The notes under the pieces: generated by a model | What the model was told of the DNA's origin: nothing | Database searches by the model: none | Seen by the model: only the letters and a program-made list of their open reading frames with translations | NCBI GenBank assembly: GCA_030590185.1 | Contig: JAUUZB010000262.1 | Coordinates: 1-6,369, forward strand | Length of the DNA stretch: 6,369 bases | DNA from: Deltaproteobacteria bacterium | Lineage (GTDB): Bacteria; Myxococcota; XYA12-FULL-58-9; JAUUZB01 | Direction of reading: 5' to 3' | In this document: one piece after another, positions 1-5,129 of the stretch | Position numbering within the stretch: the first letter of the stretch is position 1 | Layout: each line of letters starts with the position of its first letter | Translations under genes and position numbers: made by a program

Positions 1-1826
1 ATCCGCTGCTGCCACATCTGCACGATGCGCTCGAGCTTCTGCTTGTGATCCTGCTGGGCTGCCTCCTGTTTCTGTTGGACCTGTTGATCAAAGGCGGCGC
101 GCATCTCGGGCAGGGAAGCGGGCGGACGGATGTCGTGCTCGACGTATTGCTCGTAGCGCTCGAGCACGATCAGCGACGTACCAGGCGTGACCAGACCGTA
201 GCGCTCACCGAGCGCTACCAAATCGCGGGCGTTGCGCTTGGGGAAGGCCGACAACTGCGCCGCCTTCTGCTGGGCCCAGAGCCGGGACAACACCTGACCG
301 CGAGTCGCCTGAGATCTGCTCAGCACGTAACGGTGGGTGGAGACCTCGCCACCCGCGAATCCAATCGTGACGGCGAGCTCCGCCCGGGCCGAGATGAGCT
401 TGCCGGTGAGGTTGAGCTGTTCCGGCAGCGGCCGACCGACCGGCGGCAGCACCTCGGCGACCTCCCCCGAGGTGACCTCCACCGCGAGCAGGGCCAGGGG
501 TGCGGCCGCGACCGCGGCGGTGAGCGCTTCGGCCGGTTGCCGGGCCAGATTGAAATAGGCACCGCCGCTGCTCTCGGCGAGGTGGCGCAGGTAGATGCTG
601 TTGACCTTCGAGCTCACCGACACCGCGTACAGGGGCGCCGCGAGGCCCACCGGCTCGGCCTTGCCAAAGTTCGACATGCCATCGCTCACCAGGAAGTAGA
701 CGTCGGGCGCCCGGTCCTGGGCCCCGGGGGAGATGCTGGCGAGCTGCGTGCCGCCGTCGTACGCCACCTCCGTGAGCGCCGTAGTGAGCGGCGCGATGTC
801 ACCGCCGGTGATGGCGATGGTCTTTCGCGCGATGACCTGGTTGGCAAAGAAGACCAGCTCGACGTCGACCGCGCCCTTGCCGAGCGCCTTGAAATAGGCG
901 GCGAGACCGGCGAGCACCTTGTCGTGGTTGGCCTCGCGGCGGGAGTGGGAGATGTCCCAGAACAGGGTCACCCGGGAGACGGCGCGCGCCCCTTGCTCGT
1001 TCACGGGCGGGGTGGCCAAGGGTTCGAGGATGACGAAGTGGGTTTCGCCCTCTGGGCTCCGCTCGACGCCGACCGGCCGGCCCTTGCGTGGCAGCCAGAC
1101 CATCAGTCGACCGTTGAGCGGCGCGCCGTCGTGGACGAGCTCACCGAACTGCACGTTGCCGTCAACGGTGAGCACCGGCGTGGGGATGCCATCCCACTCG
1201 ATGGTCGGCATCACCTGACTGTTCGGCACGTCGATGCGCACGCCCAGCTTCTTGAGCCCCTGGGTGAAGCTCAGGGGAAGCTGGTACAGAGCCTTGCCCT
1301 CGGCGAGGTCGAGCTGCCGCACGTACTCCACCGCTACGGTGCGGCAGCCGTTGGCCGGGATCGGATAGACGCGGGTGCGGAAGACGTTGCCGCCGACCCA
1401 CTCGACGATCCCCGGATCGACGCCCTTGCGCACCTCCTTCTCGAAGACCACCCGGGCCTTCTCCTTTTCGACCACGACCGCGTCGACCAGCTGACCGTTG
1501 ATGTCCAGAGCGTAGCCGCTGACCGTGGCGTCCTCGGGCAGTGGGAAAACCAGCTCCCCCTCCAGCACCCGATCGTGAGGGTTGCAGAAGGTCATCATCA
1601 GGCGCGTCTGGGCCACCAGGCCGACGAGCCGCGTGTCGACCATCGCCTCGGTGACGGTCAGCGGCGCAAAGGTATCGTCGGTGCCGGTCACGTTGACCAC
1701 CGGCGCCTCCGTGGTCAGCAATACGGGCGCGGCGTTGAAGGCGGCCTTGCTGAGCGCCGGCGGCGCGCTCTCTGGGCTCGTGCCACAGCTCGCGACCAAG
1801 ATCAGCAGTGATGCAAAACGACGCAT
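1..1826 (-). CDS. VIT and VWA domain lipoprotein, 3' end beyond the window
   Basis: Reading from the ATG at 1826-1824, 608 codons stay open to the left edge, so the C-terminus is missing. Residues 1-14 form a lipoprotein signal (Arg-Arg, a hydrophobic run, then the lipobox VASC with Cys14). Cys14 is followed by Gly, not Asp, which under the E. coli sorting rule favours the outer membrane. Residues about 45-172 are a VIT domain, with the typical FPLPEDATVSGY stretch (about 94-105) and GGNVFRTRVYPIPANG (145-160). Residues about 284-450 are a VWA domain with all three MIDAS elements: DISHS (Asp291, Ser293, Ser295), GGT (Thr360) and SDG (Asp382), so metal binding should be intact. A conserved-looking TPGTSLIVLE segment (about 547-556) precedes a Gln/Lys-rich, probably coiled tail. 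A purine-rich ribosome site, AAGAAGGG, ends 4 nt before the ATG and supports this start. VIT/VWA proteins are generally cell-surface or periplasmic binding proteins; the partner here is unknown. Domain calls are confident, biological role is not. Confidence 0.9.
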   Translation of the reverse strand, partial: MRRFASLLILVASCGTSPESAPPALSKAAFNAAPVLLTTEAPVVNVTGTDDTFAPLTVTEAMVDTRLVGLVAQTRLMMTFCNPHDRVLEGELVFPLPEDATVSGYALDINGQLVDAVVVEKEKARVVFEKEVRKGVDPGIVEWVGGNVFRTRVYPIPANGCRTVAVEYVRQLDLAEGKALYQLPLSFTQGLKKLGVRIDVPNSQVMPTIEWDGIPTPVLTVDGNVQFGELVHDGAPLNGRLMVWLPRKGRPVGVERSPEGETHFVILEPLATPPVNEQGARAVSRVTLFWDISHSRREANHDKVLAGLAAYFKALGKGAVDVELVFFANQVIARKTIAITGGDIAPLTTALTEVAYDGGTQLASISPGAQDRAPDVYFLVSDGMSNFGKAEPVGLAAPLYAVSVSSKVNSIYLRHLAESSGGAYFNLARQPAEALTAAVAAAPLALLAVEVTSGEVAEVLPPVGRPLPEQLNLTGKLISARAELAVTIGFAGGEVSTHRYVLSRSQATRGQVLSRLWAQQKAAQLSAFPKRNARDLVALGERYGLVTPGTSLIVLERYEQYVEHDIRPPASLPEMRAAFDQQVQQKQEAAQQDHKQKLERIVQMWQQR

Positions 1827-1865
1827 GGGGCCCTTCTTTCCTCAGAGAGTTGCGACCTCGGGCGG

Positions 1866-1890
1866 CGGGTCGTGCTCCTGGCCCGACCCG
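1866..1890. promoter_or_regulatory. Inverted repeat in the leader of the VIT/VWA gene
   Basis: A perfect 7-bp inverted repeat, CGGGTCG at 1866-1872 and CGACCCG at 1884-1890, with an 11-nt loop. It lies 40-64 nt upstream of the ATG of the minus-strand lipoprotein gene. It could be an operator or an RNA hairpin in the 5' untranslated region. In GC-rich DNA a 7-bp stem can also arise by chance, so function is only a possibility. Confidence 0.25.
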
Positions 1891-1904
1891 ATCCCGGGGG
1901 ACTC

Positions 1905-1913
1905 ATTAGCACA
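1905..1913 (-). promoter_or_regulatory. Weak candidate extended -10 element for the VIT/VWA gene
   Basis: On the minus strand this reads TGTGCTAAT: an extended -10 TG, one base, then GCTAAT, which matches TATAAT at 4 of 6 positions. It would place transcription start about 70 nt before the ATG at 1826. No -35 hexamer is recognisable at the right distance. This is the only AT-containing stretch in the leader that looks promoter-like, and it is a guess. Confidence 0.18.
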
Positions 1914-1935
1914 TCTCAGTTGGCGAGCCCCAGGG

Positions 1936-1979
1936 CCGTTCGCGCTGAGCCCTAAAACCGTTCGCGCTGAGCCCCAAAA
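1936..1979. repeat. Two tandem 22-bp units, extra copies of the REP left arm
   Basis: Units at 1936-1957 and 1958-1979 each begin with CCGTTCGCGCTGAGCC and end in AAAA; they differ at a single base (CCT versus CCC after CTGAG). A third copy of the same 16-bp core starts immediately at 1980, where it forms the left arm of the adjacent palindrome. The 22-bp spacing is exact across all three copies. This looks like local tandem amplification of the outer half of a REP-like element, in non-coding DNA between the minus-strand TPR gene and the lipoprotein gene. Confidence 0.8.
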
Positions 1980-2046
1980 CCGTTCGCGCTGAGCCTGTCG
2001 AAGCGCCCTGCCCGCCACCGGCCTTCGACCGGCTCAGACCGAACGG
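1980..2046. repeat. REP-like imperfect palindrome
   Basis: The left arm, 1980-2003, and the reverse complement of the right arm, 2023-2046, match at 21 of 24 positions: shared blocks CCGTTCG, CTGAGCC and GTCGAAG are separated by mismatched CG/GT and T/G. The loop is 19 nt. The sequence CTGAGCCTGTCGAAG flanked by CGTTCG and its complement is a motif I recognise as recurring between genes in many GC-rich bacterial genomes. It starts 18 nt past the TPR gene stop codon and could act as a transcription terminator or 3' mRNA stabiliser for that operon. There is no T-run, so intrinsic termination is uncertain. Confidence 0.75.
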
Positions 2047-2064
2047 TGGAGAGGTGCTGTCCTG

Positions 2065-2718
2065 CTAGCCCCCAGAGCCCTCCCGCGTTGTCCCCACCGG
2101 TCCCTCCCGCGCCCGGCTCACCTGCTGAAAAACCTCCCCCAACAACTCCCGGGCAACCTCCCGATGGGCCCGCGCCGCGGCCTCATCACCCGCGGCCTCG
2201 GCGGCGGCGGCCGCGTCGAGCCGGAACAATGGTGCCTGGGGCGCCAGGTTAGCGGCCCGCTCGAAGTCCCGGCGTGCCTCGACCAACCGGCCAGCCTCCT
2301 GGTGCAACAGCCCGCGCAGCATCAACGCCTGGGGCATGGCGTTGCCACGCTTGAGCACGCGGTCGGTCGCTTCGAGCGCGGTCTGTGCTTCGCCCCGGAT
2401 CCACATCGCCGTGGCGAGGGCGACCTCGGCGGGGTCGTGATCGCAATCCAGGCTGAGCGCGTGGCGCAGCACCTCGAGGGCATCCTCGGCCGCCTCCTCG
2501 GAATCGTGACAGAGCAGCAGCCGCCCGAGGGCGGTGTGTCCATCCGGGAGCTCCGGCGCTAGCGCGATCGCCTCCTCGGCCAAGCGCAGCGCCTGTTGCA
2601 GCGTTTCCTCGGCGCCAATCCCGATCTCCTCGAGCAGCTGCGGAAAGTGGATCACCACTTGAATGAAGCCATGGGCCAAGGTGGCCCGGGCCAAGCTCTC
2701 CACCTGATCGATCTTCAC
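2065..2718 (-). CDS. TPR-repeat protein of unknown function
   Basis: A 217-residue soluble protein with no signal peptide or membrane segment. Helical pairs of TPR type cover about residues 23-190; the clearest unit is about 129-162, with the pattern ALMLRGLLHQEAGRLVEARR followed by DFERAANLAP. Others lie near 37-60, 60-92 and 95-128. The first 20 residues form a helix, and the last 17 are Gly/Arg-rich and probably disordered. TPR solenoids bind partner proteins, so a chaperone or scaffold role is plausible but no enzymatic activity is suggested. The start is GTG at 2718-2716. An in-frame stop lies only three codons upstream, and the upstream gene's TGA overlaps it (GTGA), so the start is well constrained and translation is probably coupled. 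No strong ribosome site is visible, which fits coupling. Confidence 0.85.
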   Translation of the reverse strand: MKIDQVESLARATLAHGFIQVVIHFPQLLEEIGIGAEETLQQALRLAEEAIALAPELPDGHTALGRLLLCHDSEEAAEDALEVLRHALSLDCDHDPAEVALATAMWIRGEAQTALEATDRVLKRGNAMPQALMLRGLLHQEAGRLVEARRDFERAANLAPQAPLFRLDAAAAAEAAGDEAAARAHREVARELLGEVFQQVSRAREGPVGTTREGSGG

Positions 2719-3221
2719 GCTTCTTCAGTTTCGTCGTCGAGCATGCCGACCAGGGCACGGATGGCGCGCAGGGTCGAGTCGGGCGAGGCCTGGTGCAAAT
2801 AGGCCTCGGCCAATAGAACGTGGCGGAGCTTCTTGGCTAACAGGGCGCGCTCCTCAACCTCCTCGGCGACCTCCTCGAGCAGATCGATACCGCAGCGCCG
2901 GGCGCCCTTAGAGCGCCGCATGGCATAGGACCCCGCCAACGCCAGGGCCTTGTCCGCTGCCGAGAGGCGCTCGGGCCCCTTGCCCCGCAGCTGCGCGCTG
3001 AGCGCCTGGGCCTGTTTCTGGAACTCCGCCGCCCCGCCGGCGGCCCGGCTCGGGACCGGCTGTGTGGCCGCCCGCTGGGGGGTGGCCAACATCTGCGGCC
3101 TCTCCATCGCCCGGAGCTTGCCGGGCGCCTTGGCGTCGGGCTTGGCTTCCTTGGCCTTGGCCTCAAAGAGCGCCTCGCGGGGGATCCGCCCGGTGCTCGA
3201 TGGATCGAGCTTGATCGCCAT
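2715..3221 (-). CDS. Hypothetical protein, disordered N-terminus and helical C-terminus
   Basis: I do not recognise this 168-residue family. Residues 1-65 are rich in Lys, Ala, Pro and Arg and look disordered. Residues about 65-168 look helical: an amphipathic segment near 66-80, a second at 86-103, then an acidic region with IDLLEEVAEEVEERALLAKK (112-131), and a final pair ending in the acidic DDETEEA tail. There is no signal peptide or membrane helix. The gene is first in an operon with the TPR gene (4-nt stop/start overlap), so the two products probably interact. The chosen ATG (3221-3219) has no good ribosome site; an in-frame ATG at 3260 would add 13 residues and is equally weak. The frame stays open much further upstream, antisense to the transporter, but that extension has the features of a GC-rich shadow. 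Confidence 0.75.
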   Translation of the reverse strand: MAIKLDPSSTGRIPREALFEAKAKEAKPDAKAPGKLRAMERPQMLATPQRAATQPVPSRAAGGAAEFQKQAQALSAQLRGKGPERLSAADKALALAGSYAMRRSKGARRCGIDLLEEVAEEVEERALLAKKLRHVLLAEAYLHQASPDSTLRAIRALVGMLDDETEEA

Positions 3222-3244
3222 GGGAGCATCAGTGTGCCCGAAAT

Positions 3245-3267
3245 CCGGGCCAACGGCCATGGCCCGG
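3245..3267. promoter_or_regulatory. Inverted repeat in the divergent intergenic region, possible operator
   Basis: CCGGGCC at 3245-3251 and GGCCCGG at 3261-3267 form a perfect 7-bp inverted repeat with a 9-nt centre. Nested in it is the 10-bp palindrome GGCCATGGCC (3255-3264). It lies between the divergent starts at 3221 and 3348, where a shared operator could sit. I found no convincing sigma-70 or sigma-54 promoter in the rest of 3222-3347. If the upstream gene instead starts at 3260, the repeat falls partly in its coding sequence. Confidence 0.25.
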
Positions 3268-3334
3268 GAGGCGCTCTGGGTTGGCCATGCTTGTCCGTTG
3301 CCGGGGCAAATGCTACTTCGGCGCGATTCCATCC

Positions 3335-3342
3335 GAGGAGGG
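3335..3342 (+). promoter_or_regulatory. Strong ribosome binding site of the NSS transporter
   Basis: GAGGAGGG, close to the perfect anti-16S complement, ends 5 nt before the ATG at 3348. It decides the start: the frame is open further upstream to an ATG at 3234, but that 38-residue extension has no ribosome site and no family resemblance. Confidence 0.85.
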
Positions 3343-3347
3343 ATCTC

Positions 3348-5114
3348 ATGACGACAGATCGGGGCCAATGGCGATCCCGTCTCGGTTTCGTCTTGGCGGC
3401 GGCCGGCTCGGCCGTTGGCCTCGGCAACATCTGGAAGTTCCCGTACATCACCGGCGAGAACGGCGGCGGTCTGTTCGTCCTGATCTACCTCGTCTGTATC
3501 GGCCTGATCGGCATTCCGATCATGGCCGCCGAGATCATGATCGGGCGCGCCGCCCGCAAGCAACCGGTCGGCGCCTTCGAGGCCCTGCAGGGACGACCGA
3601 CCGGCTGGACCGTTGTCGGTTGGATGGGCGTAATCTGCGGCTTCCTGATCCTGTCCTACTACATCGTGGTGGCGGGCTGGGCCATGGACTACACCCTCAA
3701 GTCGTTGGTCGGGTTCACCGAGCCGATTCACCAGGTCGCGGCCAAGGAGGCCACGGCCTTCCGAGCCACCACGTCGATGGACGAGCTCCGCATCATGCTC
3801 GCCAAGCGCCGCGCGACCCGGCAGACCAACCAGGAGATCACCGACATCCGCATCCAAGCCCCGAAATCGGTTTGGTCCGGCTACGAACGCTACGCAGCCG
3901 CGTTGGCGCAGACGGACGATCCGCAGGCCGGGGCCAACCTCCTGGTGGAGCCGCTGCTGCGCGAACAGGTCGAGACCGCGACCGCCTTGATGACGCGCAT
4001 CGCGAGAGTCCAAACCGCCGCCGCCGGAGAGGCGCACCGCCACTACGCCGGACTCGATGACGCGGCGGTGAGCGTCGAAGCCGAAGCCGAAAAGAGACGG
4101 GACGTCATCTCCCGCGAGGTGGGCAAAGCCTTCGACGGGCTCGCGACCGATGGCTGGACCAGCACGTTCTGGGCGGTCCTCTTCATGTTGATCTGCATCG
4201 CTGTCGTCGCCGCCGGTGTCCAGGAGGGCATCGAAAAATGGAGCCGCATCCTCATGCCCACCCTCGTCGGTCTGATGATCGTCATGGTGGTGTACGCCGC
4301 CTTTCAGCCCGGCTTTGGCGAGGCGGTCTCCTTCGTCTTCAGCCCGAATCCCAATCGCCTCAAGGCCAGCGGGGTACTCGAAGCCCTCGGCCACGCCTTT
4401 TTTACCCTGTCGCTCGGCATGGGCGCCTTGATCACCTACGGCTCCTACCAGGGCACCAAGGACCACCTGCTCAAACAGGCGGCGCTGATCGCCGGCCTGG
4501 ACACGCTCATCGCCCTGCTGGCCTGTTTCATGATCTTCCCGATCATCTTCACCTTCGGCCAGGAGCCCAACGCCGGCCCGGGCCTGGTGTTCAAGAGCAT
4601 GCCCCTGGCCTTCGCCGAGATTGGCCGTGGCGGGATGCTCTTGGCCATCCTGTTTTTCGGCCTCCTCGCGGTGGCCGCCCTGACCTCGGCGATCTCGCTG
4701 CTCGAGGTCGTGGCCTCCTACGCCATCGACCAACGCGGCTGGAGCCGGCAACGCGCGGCGTGGATCTTGGGCGGGGCGGTGATGTTGCTCGGCCTACCGT
4801 GCGCCTTTTCTTTCGATCCCGATTTCATCCTGGCCTCTTGGCAGCCTGGCTTCGGTAAGAGTTTCTTCGACACGATGGACTACCTGGCGTCGAATTGGCT
4901 GCTGCCCCTGGGCGGCTTGATGATCTCGATCTACGCCGGTTGGTTCATGCCGAAGAAGATCCGCACCGCCGAGCTCGAGGGTGTGGCGCCAGCGCTGGTC
5001 ACGGCCTGGTTGATCTTGATCCGCTGGGTAGCGCCGGTGCTGGTGATCCTAGTCCTGCTCCAGAAGGTCGGCGTGCTCGATGCCAATGAGATCTTCTACC
5101 GCTTGTTCGGTTGA
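3348..5114 (+). CDS. Na+-dependent amino-acid transporter, NSS/SLC6 (LeuT-fold) family, with large TM3-TM4 insertion
   Basis: A 588-residue inner-membrane symporter with about 11 membrane helices (near 12-33, 41-66, 89-120, 271-290, 300-320, 342-368, 376-404, 428-460, 468-486, 508-535, 549-575). The N-terminus aligns without gaps to LeuT as I remember it: Arg5 and Trp8 of the inner gate, and GSAVGLGNIWKFPY (20-33) with Ala22, Val23 and Asn27 of the sodium sites. Tyr105 matches LeuT Tyr108. TM6 has FFTLSLGMG (351-359), with Met358 where LeuT has Phe259, as in MhsT-type carriers of bulky hydrophobic amino acids. Ala443, Thr446 and Ser447 complete the Na2 site; Asp461 matches inner-gate Asp369. 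TM7 has Asp385 at the position of LeuT Asn286 and Ala389 at that of Glu290. Residues about 125-268 form a Cys-free, charged, helical insertion in extracellular loop 2, roughly 100 residues longer than in LeuT. The family is certain; the substrate (an amino acid) is inferred. Confidence 0.96.
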   Translation: MTTDRGQWRSRLGFVLAAAGSAVGLGNIWKFPYITGENGGGLFVLIYLVCIGLIGIPIMAAEIMIGRAARKQPVGAFEALQGRPTGWTVVGWMGVICGFLILSYYIVVAGWAMDYTLKSLVGFTEPIHQVAAKEATAFRATTSMDELRIMLAKRRATRQTNQEITDIRIQAPKSVWSGYERYAAALAQTDDPQAGANLLVEPLLREQVETATALMTRIARVQTAAAGEAHRHYAGLDDAAVSVEAEAEKRRDVISREVGKAFDGLATDGWTSTFWAVLFMLICIAVVAAGVQEGIEKWSRILMPTLVGLMIVMVVYAAFQPGFGEAVSFVFSPNPNRLKASGVLEALGHAFFTLSLGMGALITYGSYQGTKDHLLKQAALIAGLDTLIALLACFMIFPIIFTFGQEPNAGPGLVFKSMPLAFAEIGRGGMLLAILFFGLLAVAALTSAISLLEVVASYAIDQRGWSRQRAAWILGGAVMLLGLPCAFSFDPDFILASWQPGFGKSFFDTMDYLASNWLLPLGGLMISIYAGWFMPKKIRTAELEGVAPALVTAWLILIRWVAPVLVILVLLQKVGVLDANEIFYRLFG

Positions 5115-5129
5115 ACGGCGCTCACTCGC

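Noticed and set aside
45..1811. Plus-strand open frame of 588 codons opposite the VIT/VWA gene.
   Set aside because: It is antisense to a gene with clear VIT, VWA, lipobox and ribosome-site evidence. Its translation is rich in Arg, Asp, Gly and His without any domain, as expected for the opposite strand of GC-rich coding DNA.
1936..2046. CRISPR array, suggested by three repeats with even spacing.
   Set aside because: The units are contiguous 22-bp tandem repeats with no unique spacers, and the third is part of a REP-like palindrome.
2249..2758. Minus-strand 169-codon frame overlapping the TPR gene.
   Set aside because: A shadow frame of the TPR gene with Arg/Gly/Ala-rich translation; the TPR frame has the repeat pattern and the coupled start.
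2065..3221. Confident assignment of the coupled pair as type III secretion SctX/SctY.
   Set aside because: Only the overall shape fits. Lengths are larger than the known proteins, no clear sequence match is visible, and no other secretion gene is in the window.
3291..3316. Sigma-70 promoter for the transporter, TTGTCC with TGCTAC.
   Set aside because: The spacer is only 14 bp and the -10 hexamer is poor.
3234..3347. 38-residue N-terminal extension of the transporter from an upstream ATG.
   Set aside because: The ATG at 3348 has a strong ribosome site, and from there the protein aligns residue for residue with the LeuT N-terminus. The extension is soluble and unlike the family.
3222..4751. 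Minus-strand frame that extends the 168-residue protein far upstream to 678 codons.
   Set aside because: The extension lies antisense to the NSS transporter, is low-complexity and Asp/Gly/Arg/His-rich, and has no ribosome site. Only the part from 3221 to 2715 looks like a real protein.
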